From: Bacteroidales bacterium
GTDB taxonomy: Bacteria > Bacteroidota > Bacteroidia > Bacteroidales > WCHB1-69
NCBI GenBank assembly: GCA_017633255.1
Contig: JAGBPS010000011.1
Coordinates: 1-60,999 of the forward strand
Reading direction: 5' to 3'
DNA: 60,999 nucleotides
Shown: piece after piece, positions 18,658 through 30,307 of the stretch
Position numbering within the stretch: position 1 is the first letter of the stretch
How the letters are laid out: each line of letters starts with the position of its first letter
The notes under the pieces: generated by a model
What the model was told of the DNA's origin: nothing
Seen by the model: only the letters and a program-made list of their open reading frames with translations
Databases searched by the model: none
Position numbers and translations under genes: made by a program

Positions 18658-21600
18658 TTACATCACCGTTACCGTTCCTTTTCTGGTAGCAGGGTCGCCT
18701 GTACCATCTATATAATGGATAATGTAATTGAATATGGTGTACTTGCTTATTTTACCATGACAGGAACCATCCCACTTGAAATGAGGATCGGTAGATTCGT
18801 AAACCTGCTCACCCCATCTCGAATAAATGTATATCGCCTGAAATTCTATCTCCCCACTGAAATAAATGGAGAAATAATCGTTGATACCATCACGGTTGGT
18901 TGGTGTGAAGGAATTCGGCACATAAAATGTCCCCGCACCTCCCGGCATCCGCGGAATGTGTATCTCCTGGAGCGTGGAACATGCTTCGTCTGTAATCAAA
19001 ATCCAATAATCACCAGCAGCCAAACCACTAACACTGAGCTGGTTGGTATATTCATCCAAACGGTTCAAGAGGTTTGGATCACTGAACCATTCGATGGTGT
19101 AATCCCCATAATAATGGTTAACCTGCAGCGTAACCACTCCGTCATTCATGTTGAGTACAGACTCAATATTGACAATCTCAATCTCGGGAGGTGTGATATT
19201 ATCCACCTCAATGCCATACAGCGTCTGGCTGCAGCCCATGTTATCGGTAGCCGTTACATGATAATTTCCCGCGGACAAATTAAATATCTGATTCTCAGTT
19301 GTATTGTATCCATTAGACCACACCAAACTCACAGGAGGATAATTGGTTTCAACTTCAACCCCGACACTACCGTTACGTCCTTCGCAGGTCTCATCATGAA
19401 TTGCATCCACAAGAATGGTGGGCAATTCGGAAGTCTCCACCAAAATACTGTCCTGCACTTCACAATACTGGTTGCTGGAAGTCAGGATATAATAACTTGA
19501 CTGAGGCGGAGTAGCCACAATGAGTGAGCTGTCGCTTGCGGACACAATACTTCCCTCAGGGTTCGAAGACCATTGATAGTCAAATGGATAATAACTGCTT
19601 ACAGAAACCACAACCGTATCGTATGGACAAACGAGCGGGGCCGAATGCAAGTGAATTTGAGGATAAGGAAGCACCACAATAGTCGTGGTGACATTCTTAG
19701 CGCATCCGGTCTGGCTGTTATAGGCATGCAAGGAATAAACACTGGTAGTGGCAGGATGTTCCACAATGTGGGTTCCCGTGCTGCCAGTGCTCCAGGTGTA
19801 TTGGTCCGCCGAGCCGTAATACCACAGTGTAGTGCTGTCACCCACGCAAATGGTGTCTTTGGTTACCATCAAATTCAGATTGAAATCAGGTTTAACCTGA
19901 ATTTCCGTATGTTTGGTAGTGACACAGCCGTGCTCATCAATGGAACTCACAGAGAAGTTTGTGTTTTCTGTGGGCGTAATGGTAAAGCTGCTGCTGGTCT
20001 GCCCATTGCTCCACAAGTAATTCCAAGCTCCTGAAACGGTCAGAGTCAGACTCTCGCCTAAACAGATGGCGGTGTCAGGAGTCAATTGCAGTGGAAGTGG
20101 CGGATAGACATTAATGTGAACGCTTACCGAATCGATACAGCCGTATTGGTTAACAATCCGGCCAACATAGTCAGTGGTCACCTCAGGCTGAACCAACGTT
20201 CTGTTGTTGTCATGGTAAATGACACCTGTCATCGGCGACCATAGCCAGTTGTTTTGGCCGCTGATACTGATTTGGGCGGTATCGCCTACACAAAGGGTTT
20301 GAGGAGGCACTACGATAGAATAATCCGGAACAGGATAGATGGCGATGTCAATACTGTCGGAGGCTGTACACAAAAATTCAGTATAGGCGGTCACCCTGTA
20401 TTGTCCATTAGTTAATTGGTTGATAATCAAGCTATCACCCACATAGCCTGTACTCCACTGGTAAGAAGAGGCATTGCCAACCGCTTTCAAACGGATTTGT
20501 TCGCCAAAACACACCACGGTCTCATCGGCCAGAATGGAAACCTGGGGTCGGGGCTTCACATCAACAAATCTTTCTGCTTGGAAATGACAGCCATACGTAT
20601 TGGTGAGAATGGCCGTATATGTGGTCGGAACCGAAGGAGACACCTTGATTCTGTCGGTAGTGTCAAGTGTACTCCAAGTGATACTCGTGTAATTCTGGTT
20701 GGAGACAGACAACTCAATACTGTCGTTTTTGCAGATATATTCCTGGTAAGGCAGGATGTTGAAAACAGGATCAGGCATCCTCACAATCGGATATTCAGCG
20801 GTGGTAATACAATTGACACTGGTGTTGACGGCCGTCAAAGTGTAGGTGGTACTTGCTGTCGGATATACTGTGATCACAGAGTCACGACTTCCCGTACTCC
20901 ATTCGTAGGTGTCGCCCGCTCCATATGCCATCAGTGTGATGGCATTGTCTTCCAAGCAGAAACTGTCGCGAGAGGCCACAATATGGAGGTCAAACATGGG
21001 GAATACCACCACTTTTATACTGTCAATAGTATGACACTGATACTGATTGTAAGAAGTAACTGTATAGACGCTGGTGGTATCGGGAGTTACTGTTCTGAAA
21101 TCATTGGTAGAACCATCCTCCCAAATATAGGAAGAAGCTCCTGATACCCTGAAGGTGAAATCGTTGCCCTGACAGATTTCCACCTGGTGAGGCATGTTAA
21201 GCTGGGGTACAGGATAAACGTTCAAGTGGAAGGACATGGAATCCACACAGCCATATTCGTTGGTGAGACGGATTACGTATGTCTGGCTTTCTGTCAGCGT
21301 AATGGTGACGGAGGAGTCGGAGACTTCAGACAGGCCGGTATACGGAAACCAGTCGCAGTGGTTGAGGCCGCTGGTACGTACGGTTACCGGCACATTGGCA
21401 CAGGTACTTCGGGGACCGCGCACACTGTCTTGCGGCATGATGTCAATGACCTGGATGTTCAGCGTGTCGGTGCCAATACAATTGTTGGTATCAATACCCA
21501 TGACAATATACTGTTGTCCCTGTTCCGCCACATGGGTAATGGTTTCGCTATTGCCTAACATCTGGTTGTTGAGGAACCACATGTAGCGTCGGGCTCCGGT

Positions 21601-24600
21601 GGCAGACAGTTCGGCTTCGCTGTGAAGACATGCAATTTCGGGTTCAACGGAAGCATGAATCACCGGGACAGGGAACACCTGGACGAACTCTGTGTCAATG
21701 GCACTGCATACCACGCCGTCAATGGCATAGTAACCCCTGATATAATAAGTGGTGTTGGTGTCAGGGGAGACAAAGGTAACTTGCCCGTCGCTCACTATCG
21801 TATTGTCAGAAGGAGCCGAACTCCATTGGTAGTTGGTGCCGAAAATATTGCTTTGCACTGTGATACCCAAGAAGTTGGAACCATTATTACACAAGAACCC
21901 CGGATAGGAGACATTCACATCCAGTTGCGGAAGTGGATAGACCATCACTTCTATGGGCAGGTCGCTTTTACATCCAAATTCATCAGTTCCCACAATTTGA
22001 TAACGTACGGCAGGCAGTTCTTCCGGCAGGGTTGGATAGGGATTCCCTGTATAAATCAGGCTGGTCTTATCATTGTTAAACCACTGATATTCAACTGCTC
22101 CCGACATGTCAATAATAAGGCTGTCCCCTAAACACATGCTATGAGGGGCATTGGAATGGAGAACAGGAAGCTGATGTACGGTAATTTTAACAGAATCTAC
22201 TGTTTTACAATGTGTTATTGTATCCGTAACCTGAACCGTATATAAACAGCTGGTCTGAGGTGATGCCAAAGGATTGGCAATATTGATGGCACTCAGGGAG
22301 AAGAAATTGTCCCATGCATATTGATGACCGTCACTACTGACATTGAGTTGAACGGTATCTCCACGGCAAATAGCGGAATCCGATACGCTAATGTTGACCT
22401 CAGGGTGCTCATGCACGGTAACTGTAAATACCTCACTGTCGTAACAGCCGTATGGATTCATGGCCTGTATGGTATAGTCGGTGGTTTGTGTGGGGAAAAT
22501 CGTGATAACGTTAACATTTCCTATGCTATTGGCAAGTCCATGTTCGTACCATGTGTAGGAGATACCCCCACTGGCCATCAAACTCAAAGAGTCTCCCACA
22601 CAGATATGTCCTCCTTCTGAAGTGGCTGTTATGTTAATATCGGGAAGAGCATGGATGATATATGGTATTTGCAATGAAGTATTGCAACCGTACTCACTTA
22701 AAAAACCTGTTACGGTAAATATTTCCGTATGGTCTTGAACACTGCTTACAGGATGAATGGTAGCGGAACCGTCGCTGTTGCCTGAGAGAATGTCATTGGG
22801 CACCCATTCATAACTGTCTGCACCCGTCACCGTGATGAATCCCGTGTCGTTGGCACAGATAGGCGAACTGCTGTTTTGCACCGACAGGGTCGGAACTACC
22901 ATGACGATGACCTCCACGGTATCGCGGGTGTAACAGCTGACATTGTGGGCAGTGTTCCCCACGAGGACACTGTATTGTTGTGACTGGTACAAGTATGGCG
23001 TAACAATGGAATAAGTTGTGCTGCCATTGCTCCATACAATGCTCTCGAAGTCACCTATTGCCGAAATGGTGACATTGCCGCCTGCACAAACGGTGTCTGA
23101 AGACAGACTTAGTTCAATGCTCGGCGAAGGATTGATATTCAAAGTATAATTACTGCTATTCCTGCATCCGTGCTCATCGGTGCCTATAACCTGATAGTTT
23201 GGGCTAAGAGGCGGCGTAATCTGCAACTGATCTCCAACTTGTCCGTCGCTCCATACATAGTCTCGTGCACCAGAAGCTATCAAGGTATAACTCTCGTTAT
23301 CGCAGAAATAATTGCTATTATGTTCACTGCGAATAGAGACAGTGGGCAGTTGATGGGTCTCCACTGTTTTGCTTACTTCCAAATAACAACCGTATTCGGT
23401 GGTGGCTTTGACACGATAGGTGGTGTTTTGCAGCTGGGTGGTCCATACCGTGTCATTAGACGACTGTTCTTGTGTGATAGGCTGATACCAATGATATTGG
23501 TAGTTGCCCGACAGGGTCATCATGATGGTGTCAGTAACACAAAGGTCTGAAGGAGCCGTTATTTCCTCGCGTGGCATGGGATGTACCGTAATCAAAGCCT
23601 GCCCTTGCCGGTGACATCCATATAGATTCACCAGATCAACAGTAAGAGTATCCGTATAAGTGTAAGGAACATCTTCCAATGGATAATAGGTGAACTGCGG
23701 AGTCGACGACCCCATACCGGGATAACTCCAATAGTATTCCATATTGCTGAATGACGGATAGATGGTTACATTGACGGTTCCGTCATAGCATAAACTGGTA
23801 TCCGTTAATTCAATATCAAATACAGGTGGTAAGCCATTCACCACAATATTTTGACTTGCGGAACTCATACAGTTAAAGTCGGAATAAGCATTGACCTGAT
23901 AGACAATGCTGTTTTCAGGACTGATTTGAATACTGCGGCTCGTATCGCCAGTCGTCCACACAAAATGAGAGGCATCGCCTTCCACTGTCAATGCGATATT
24001 ATCACCCACACAGAGGGTATCCCGTTCGGGCACGATGTTGATTATAGGATAAGGCATCACCACCACTGTGTCATAAATAAGCATTGAACAATTGGTAGAA
24101 GCATTCAACGCAAACAAAGACACCACAAGAGATGTTTCGCTGGTGGTACTGTCCGAGGTCATGGTGATAGAATTACTATTGGACAATGGATTTTGATTCC
24201 ATTCATATATACTTCCTCCGTATGCAGTAAACGTCACCTCGCTATTGGGACAGATACTGTCGGCACTGGCGACAATACTCAAGGGGAAATAAGGAATGAC
24301 ATTAACTGTCACCTCTCCGTACGTACCACAGCCGATATAATCATACACAAAAACATGATACGTAGTGGTATTGACAGGTGCCACCACGATGCTGTCGGTA
24401 GTACTGTGGTCGGGGTCATCCCAACGGAAAAACAGGCCACCCGATGCCTGTAATACTGTACTATCGTTTCGACAGATGGTGATGTCTGGAGAAAGTACCG
24501 GCGTGGGGAATTCAAATACCGCAATAGTTACACGTGTGGTATCGGTACAACCATACTCATTCTCGTAACTCACCGTATATACGGTTGTTGTGGTAGGCGT

Positions 24601-27600
24601 TACGATGGCCGTGTCTCCCGATACAGAAACTTCCACATCCGGGTTGTGCCATTGGTAATTCAGGGCACGTCCGGAAAGCACCAGCATTTTGGAACTATTG
24701 GCACATATACTGTCATCGCTCAATATTTCATGTTCTGGGGAGGGAAGGATGGTTAGGGGTACGCTTCTTGTGGCGGAACAACCATTCCCGTCGGTTCCGG
24801 TAACGAAATATTCCGTGGCCGATTGCGGCTCGACAATTCTGATATTGGCGGTGGTGCTGTCATCCCACAACCAACTTACAATCGTAGCGCCAGAAGCCTG
24901 CAACGTACTGCTTGAACGGGGACAAATGGTGCTGGGCACAGCCGACACCTCAATCTCCGGAACAGGATACAGCTGAACCGGAAAATACAGCACAGTGTCA
25001 CAGCCATTGGGATGAATGACCCTTAGTTGATAGATGCATGAGCTATCGGGGATAGCGTTGAGTATCGCTGTCCTGCCAATGACCTCCTCTGCCCCATCCA
25101 CTTGCCACTCGAAAGTGTAATCTGTCTCTTCAGGCGTTGTCACCTTTAACCTCACAGTGTCTTGCGCGCAAACAAACGGTGTACTATAAACATCCAAAAT
25201 CTCAGGTTTAGGAAGAACATTGACATGAATTATCGCATCGAAGCGATTTCCACAACCATTGCTGTCCGTACCGAAAACAAGATAATCTGTGTTCTGGAAA
25301 GGCTGGACCCAAAGAGAATCAGCCATTCCACTATATAAAGTAACATAATCATTATCAAACAAATGATCAGTTTGAACATATCTAACTTCAAATCTTTTGG
25401 CAAGACTATTATAGGTTTCAGGGCAGTGAAAATCAGGACTTTGGATTTGATCAACATAGAACGTATCAACTCTGAATGATTGTGGTTGTGTTTGACGAAC
25501 AAGGATAATACTGTCTTCAGAATAAAGAGAGCGTAGTACAGATTCCATATCGGAACCTACAACCCCCTGGATAATATGTGTATAGGTAGTGTCCCACCAG
25601 GTGGTATCTATCCGTTGCCAAATGTACTGTTCCAGCCCCGCCACACGAAGCAACAGGCTATCCCCATAACACAGCGTGTAATCAGGGATATAGTCCAAAT
25701 CAGCCAAGGGATTGAGTTGCACCAGCAGCGTATCGTAATTGACACAGCCGTTCCGGTCCTCCCCTCGTAATAAAACTATATCATTGCGTATCGGTGCAAA
25801 ATTGACAATTCCATTTTGATGTGATGTACTAGAGAATGTGTTATAAGGAGCTGTCCAACGATAAACGAGATTATTGTGGGCCGTTAATTCCAAACTATCC
25901 GCTTCGCAAGAAATAATCAGAGAGGTATCCATTCCGTTGACCCAAAGTGTCACATCAGGCAAAGTGTCTACCTGGAAATGAATAATGGCTCGCGTCACAG
26001 AATGGCCTTCGGTATAAGCGGTGAGCATAATAAAACCCTCCTCCAAAAGAGGATCCGTATAATAACACCCTGCGCTAAACAAACCCGGAATGGTCATTTC
26101 ATAAACATTGGTATCATTAACCACGTAGGAAGTATCCAATAACCAGGCTGGAAACTGCAGTCCGTATGGAGACTGCCATACCAACTTCCGCTGTCGGGGC
26201 TCCTCTACCCCATCATTTACAGAAAAACTATAACAGAAGTGAAACGCATCACCATAACACACCCTTTTGTCAGTCTCATAAATGATGATATTTGTGCCTA
26301 TCTCACCGCATCCGCAGGCATTGGCAGAGTCGATGTAAGCTCCGTTGGGGATATACACCGAATCGGTCATCACGAAGAAATTCTGAACACTGTCCCCTAA
26401 AGTTACAAAATAAGAATAACAAAACACATTGCTATATACCACATCCATATTGTCCATCGAGTCAGTAGCATTCTCATTGGTACAATTGGAGTATACAGAT
26501 ATGGTATAGAAATAACAATCATTAGGATTTAAACCAATGATCGTCTGAAAAGTATCGATAGTACTTCCTGAAAAAACCAGTGTACTGTCCGATGCCGTGT
26601 AAATGTCAAAATTATAGATCAAGTCATTGCCTTCCCCGGGAATCCAATTAATGAAAGCCGAGGTATCACTGGTCATGTTGCCATGCAATCCTATAGGCAG
26701 TCCGGGTGTTTGACAGCACTTGGCCTGCAACTCGAAACCTGCCGCGGTACACGAGGAATCCGACTGCATACGCAATGTTATAGGCTGACCAGGGACGGCG
26801 GACATGAATACCGGATCATCTTCGCTACCCAATTGATGAGAACCCGGACCCGTGATGGTATAATAGGGAACAATATCAGGATTTTCCGTTATATCACCAT
26901 TATAGATGAACAAGGTATCACCACATTCCAACAAACTGTTACCCCATAGTTTCAACTTTGAGCGCGGATCTCCGGGATACAAAACCAAAAAGCCATTTTC
27001 ATTGTTGGAATAGTCACCACTCGCATCATTTTGCTGAGAATTAGTACCGGAATCGTAAATGTAATGTTTGATATTGTCGCATGGAAGTTCCCTGACAATA
27101 CCATAGCGCCCCCATACCACGAACGTATTTTCGTTGGGTCTTCTTCTCAAATCATAACGCAATAAAATAGTGTCTTGTGTACATGCACAAAAATTGGGAT
27201 CGCTTTGATTCTGATCATCATCTCCACGGGTGACCATGATGCCGACGGTACCCGTGTAATTGGCCCTCCACGACAAACCTGCCGCCGCACAACCATCGAT
27301 AATCGCATTGACAGCACTGGCAGAAACTACCGCGGAAGTCTTGAAATCATCATAGAAAAGAGTAATTTTGGTACGTAACTGATCATCCGCATAGGTCGGC
27401 ACATTACCATAACTGATATCCGTATTCCATTCATAAATGCCATTGGCCTCGACATGAAATTTATAAATCATGCCACACTGAATACGGAGAGTATCCCCTT
27501 CAAAAGATCCGAATACCGTTGGATTGAAATAATAGGTGGTGGTATCTCCCATGGCAAAAGTTGCCGAATCCGGAGGTGGACACGGTGTCGGTGTGCACGG

Positions 27601-27708
27601 ATGAGGAGTACATTGACTCGACACCTGCCCCCATACACTATTGCTCACAGAGAGCAGTAAACAAAAAACTGTCAATAAATGACTTACAGGGAGTATTCTT
27701 TTCAACAT
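18658..27708 (-). CDS. Giant SprB-like cell-surface adhesin with PKD/Ig-like repeats and T9SS type B tail
   Basis: 3,016 residues; signal peptide MLKRILPVSHLLTVFCLLLSVS..GQ. A cysteine-rich N-terminal region includes a CUB-like segment (about 200-345, GDTLFIYNGD) and a fibronectin-like segment (about 350-430). More than twenty PKD/Ig-like units of roughly 80 residues follow, recognisable by C.GDS, Y.WS.G and T.Y.V motifs. Near 2790-2920 there are SprB-type repeats (CEGRNGSVGVEVE, VWSNGYNTTENQIFNLSAGN). The last 90 residues (FYVPNSFTPTNRDGINDYF, WGEQVYESTDPHFKWDGS) are a gliding-motility/CHU_C domain, the T9SS type B sorting signal. Such proteins are secreted to the cell surface by T9SS; an adhesive or motility role is known for SprB and inferred here. 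It has its own TAnnTTTG promoter and follows groEL after a terminator. Confidence 0.93.
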   Translation of the reverse strand: MLKRILPVSHLLTVFCLLLSVSNSVWGQVSSQCTPHPCTPTPCPPPDSATFAMGDTTTYYFNPTVFGSFEGDTLRIQCGMIYKFHVEANGIYEWNTDISYGNVPTYADDQLRTKITLFYDDFKTSAVVSASAVNAIIDGCAAAGLSWRANYTGTVGIMVTRGDDDQNQSDPNFCACTQDTILLRYDLRRRPNENTFVVWGRYGIVRELPCDNIKHYIYDSGTNSQQNDASGDYSNNENGFLVLYPGDPRSKLKLWGNSLLECGDTLFIYNGDITENPDIVPYYTITGPGSHQLGSEDDPVFMSAVPGQPITLRMQSDSSCTAAGFELQAKCCQTPGLPIGLHGNMTSDTSAFINWIPGEGNDLIYNFDIYTASDSTLVFSGSTIDTFQTIIGLNPNDCYFYTISVYSNCTNENATDSMDNMDVVYSNVFCYSYFVTLGDSVQNFFVMTDSVYIPNGAYIDSANACGCGEIGTNIIIYETDKRVCYGDAFHFCYSFSVNDGVEEPRQRKLVWQSPYGLQFPAWLLDTSYVVNDTNVYEMTIPGLFSAGCYYTDPLLEEGFIMLTAYTEGHSVTRAIIHFQVDTLPDVTLWVNGMDTSLIISCEADSLELTAHNNLVYRWTAPYNTFSSTSHQNGIVNFAPIRNDIVLLRGEDRNGCVNYDTLLVQLNPLADLDYIPDYTLCYGDSLLLRVAGLEQYIWQRIDTTWWDTTYTHIIQGVVGSDMESVLRSLYSEDSIILVRQTQPQSFRVDTFYVDQIQSPDFHCPETYNSLAKRFEVRYVQTDHLFDNDYVTLYSGMADSLWVQPFQNTDYLVFGTDSNGCGNRFDAIIHVNVLPKPEILDVYSTPFVCAQDTVRLKVTTPEETDYTFEWQVDGAEEVIGRTAILNAIPDSSCIYQLRVIHPNGCDTVLYFPVQLYPVPEIEVSAVPSTICPRSSSTLQASGATIVSWLWDDSTTANIRIVEPQSATEYFVTGTDGNGCSATRSVPLTILPSPEHEILSDDSICANSSKMLVLSGRALNYQWHNPDVEVSVSGDTAIVTPTTTTVYTVSYENEYGCTDTTRVTIAVFEFPTPVLSPDITICRNDSTVLQASGGLFFRWDDPDHSTTDSIVVAPVNTTTYHVFVYDYIGCGTYGEVTVNVIPYFPLSIVASADSICPNSEVTFTAYGGSIYEWNQNPLSNSNSITMTSDSTTSETSLVVSLFALNASTNCSMLIYDTVVVMPYPIINIVPERDTLCVGDNIALTVEGDASHFVWTTGDTSRSIQISPENSIVYQVNAYSDFNCMSSASQNIVVNGLPPVFDIELTDTSLCYDGTVNVTIYPSFSNMEYYWSYPGMGSSTPQFTYYPLEDVPYTYTDTLTVDLVNLYGCHRQGQALITVHPMPREEITAPSDLCVTDTIMMTLSGNYQYHWYQPITQEQSSNDTVWTTQLQNTTYRVKATTEYGCYLEVSKTVETHQLPTVSIRSEHNSNYFCDNESYTLIASGARDYVWSDGQVGDQLQITPPLSPNYQVIGTDEHGCRNSSNYTLNINPSPSIELSLSSDTVCAGGNVTISAIGDFESIVWSNGSTTYSIVTPYLYQSQQYSVLVGNTAHNVSCYTRDTVEVIVMVVPTLSVQNSSSPICANDTGFITVTGADSYEWVPNDILSGNSDGSATIHPVSSVQDHTEIFTVTGFLSEYGCNTSLQIPYIIHALPDINITATSEGGHICVGDSLSLMASGGISYTWYEHGLANSIGNVNVITIFPTQTTDYTIQAMNPYGCYDSEVFTVTVHEHPEVNISVSDSAICRGDTVQLNVSSDGHQYAWDNFFSLSAINIANPLASPQTSCLYTVQVTDTITHCKTVDSVKITVHQLPVLHSNAPHSMCLGDSLIIDMSGAVEYQWFNNDKTSLIYTGNPYPTLPEELPAVRYQIVGTDEFGCKSDLPIEVMVYPLPQLDVNVSYPGFLCNNGSNFLGITVQSNIFGTNYQWSSAPSDNTIVSDGQVTFVSPDTNTTYYIRGYYAIDGVVCSAIDTEFVQVFPVPVIHASVEPEIACLHSEAELSATGARRYMWFLNNQMLGNSETITHVAEQGQQYIVMGIDTNNCIGTDTLNIQVIDIMPQDSVRGPRSTCANVPVTVRTSGLNHCDWFPYTGLSEVSDSSVTITLTESQTYVIRLTNEYGCVDSMSFHLNVYPVPQLNMPHQVEICQGNDFTFRVSGASSYIWEDGSTNDFRTVTPDTTSVYTVTSYNQYQCHTIDSIKVVVFPMFDLHIVASRDSFCLEDNAITLMAYGAGDTYEWSTGSRDSVITVYPTASTTYTLTAVNTSVNCITTAEYPIVRMPDPVFNILPYQEYICKNDSIELSVSNQNYTSITWSTLDTTDRIKVSPSVPTTYTAILTNTYGCHFQAERFVDVKPRPQVSILADETVVCFGEQIRLKAVGNASSYQWSTGYVGDSLIINQLTNGQYRVTAYTEFLCTASDSIDIAIYPVPDYSIVVPPQTLCVGDTAQISISGQNNWLWSPMTGVIYHDNNRTLVQPEVTTDYVGRIVNQYGCIDSVSVHINVYPPLPLQLTPDTAICLGESLTLTVSGAWNYLWSNGQTSSSFTITPTENTNFSVSSIDEHGCVTTKHTEIQVKPDFNLNLMVTKDTICVGDSTTLWYYGSADQYTWSTGSTGTHIVEHPATTSVYSLHAYNSQTGCAKNVTTTIVVLPYPQIHLHSAPLVCPYDTVVVSVSSYYPFDYQWSSNPEGSIVSASDSSLIVATPPQSSYYILTSSNQYCEVQDSILVETSELPTILVDAIHDETCEGRNGSVGVEVETNYPPVSLVWSNGYNTTENQIFNLSAGNYHVTATDNMGCSQTLYGIEVDNITPPEIEIVNIESVLNMNDGVVTLQVNHYYGDYTIEWFSDPNLLNRLDEYTNQLSVSGLAAGDYWILITDEACSTLQEIHIPRMPGGAGTFYVPNSFTPTNRDGINDYFSIYFSGEIEFQAIYIYSRWGEQVYESTDPHFKWDGSCHGKISKYTIFNYIIHYIDGTGDPATRKGTVTVM

Positions 27709-27724
27709 ATTGCATATAAAAGTG

Positions 27725-27732
27725 CAAAAATA
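27725..27732 (-). promoter_or_regulatory. -7 box (TATTTTTG) of the giant adhesin gene
   Basis: Exact match to the Bacteroidota housekeeping TAnnTTTG element, 16 bases ahead of the ATG at 27708. No clear -33 TTTG is visible, and the leader would be very short. Confidence 0.6.
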
Positions 27733-27803
27733 TAAAATTCCTAAATAATGTCATTCATAAAAAAAATAATTTTTGTTAAATTTTCCATTTCTATGTTTAT
27801 TCG

Positions 27804-27841
27804 TCACAAAAAAAAAACGGCCCCGTTTCCGGAGCCGTTTT
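27804..27841 (-). terminator. Rho-independent terminator of groES-groEL
   Basis: Reading on the minus strand, AAAACGGC...GCCGTTTT pairs with an inner CCG/CGG and is followed by a run of about ten T. It lies 33 bases past the groEL stop codon. Confidence 0.85.
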
Positions 27842-27874
27842 CGTTTTTTATTAAAATTAAGCTAAATCAATCTA

Positions 27875-29524
<1,650 letters not shown>

Positions 29525-29578
29525 TTATTTTTCTTGATTAATGATTGATTTTTTTTGATTTTTGATGACTAAAAACGA

Positions 29579-29854
29579 TTAAAGGGTGGCATAAATGTCA
29601 CTTTCCTTCATAATCAGATAAGTTTCGCCGTCATATTGGATTTCGGTGCCTGAATATTTGCCATACAGCACAGTGTCATTCACCTTCAACGTCATGGGTT
29701 CGTCTTTTTTGCCAGGTCCAACTGCCACGACAGTGCCTTTTTGCGGTTTTTCCTTTGCGGTGTCAGGGATAATAATACCGCCAGCGGTTTTCATTTCTGC
29801 TTCGGCAGGTTTCACCAGAACTCTGTCTGCCAATGGTTTGATGTTTACTTTCAT
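29579..29854 (-). CDS. groES: Co-chaperonin GroES (HSP10)
   Basis: 91 residues starting [16 protein letters not shown], the expected start and length of GroES; the frame extends further upstream but that part is not family-like. It contains [18 protein letters not shown] (mobile loop to roof region), [11 protein letters not shown] and the C-terminal ESDIYATL strand. It caps the GroEL ring. The upstream leader is about 90 bases and carries a sigma-54-type promoter instead of the TAnnTTTG box seen at most other transcription units here. Confidence 0.98.
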   Translation of the reverse strand: MKVNIKPLADRVLVKPAEAEMKTAGGIIIPDTAKEKPQKGTVVAVGPGKKDEPMTLKVNDTVLYGKYSGTEIQYDGETYLIMKESDIYATL

Positions 29855-29953
29855 AGTTGTTTGTTTTTTAGTTTTTATTGATTTTATTTTATTGATTTTC
29901 AGTTTTTTGTATTTATCAATAATTTTTCTGAAGCATACAACGACAATGCTTTT

Positions 29954-29970
29954 AGCAAAATCCGTGCCAA
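29954..29970 (-). promoter_or_regulatory. Sigma-54-type promoter of groES-groEL
   Basis: The minus strand reads TTGGCACGGATTTTGCT. The GG of the -24 box and the GC of the -12 box are exactly ten bases apart, and both boxes match the TGGCACG-N4-TTGC(A/T) consensus of RpoN. The start of transcription would be near 29943, about 90 bases ahead of groES. No TAnnTTTG box or CIRCE repeat is present. Confidence 0.75.
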
Positions 29971-29979
29971 AAAGAATCA

Positions 29980-29994
29980 CTGACAAAATGTCAG
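29980..29994. promoter_or_regulatory. Perfect palindrome CTGACA-N3-TGTCAG upstream of the groES promoter
   Basis: Six-base arms with a three-base spacer, ending ten bases upstream of the -24 box. It could be a regulator-binding site. It is closer to the promoter than classical sigma-54 activator sites and borders the repeat block that starts at 29997, so its role is uncertain. Confidence 0.4.
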
Positions 29995-29996
29995 CG

Positions 29997-30236
29997 GCTG
30001 CCACGATGTGACAGCCCTACATGATGATGAGGCGGAATTGAAGACAGACGCATGCGGTACGTCCCTACAATGCGGACAACACAATACGGCTGCCACGGTG
30101 TGACAGCCCTGCATGATACGAAACGACACGGTGCGGAGGTGGTGGCATAAACGGACGCATGCGATGCGGACGCATGCGGTGCGTCCCTACGATGCGGACA
30201 ACACGATACGGCTGCCACGATGTGACAGCCCTACAT
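29997..30236. repeat. REP-like GC-rich intergenic repeat block
   Basis: The gap between groES and the next gene upstream is filled by repeats. The word GCTGCCACGATGTGACAGCC occurs at 29997, 30089 (one change) and 30211, and can fold as a nine-pair hairpin with one mismatch. A second 42-base word starts at 30047 and again at 30169, giving a 122-base period. A frame on the minus strand here (29991-30218) has the repetitive composition of the DNA and is not a credible gene. Confidence 0.8.
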
Positions 30237-30307
30237 TATTAATTCATTGGCACATTAGCACGTTGTTAATTAGCACATTTGCTAATTAACTAATTTGCCA
30301 ATTAAAA

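Noticed and set aside
18658..27708. Giant adhesin as several genes or a pseudogene
   Set aside because: The frame is uninterrupted for 3,016 codons from a clear signal peptide to an intact T9SS tail.
29991..30218. Open frame of 75 codons on the minus strand between groES and the next gene
   Set aside because: It lies wholly within the 122-base intergenic repeats, and its composition simply follows the repeated DNA; no family, signal or start context supports it.
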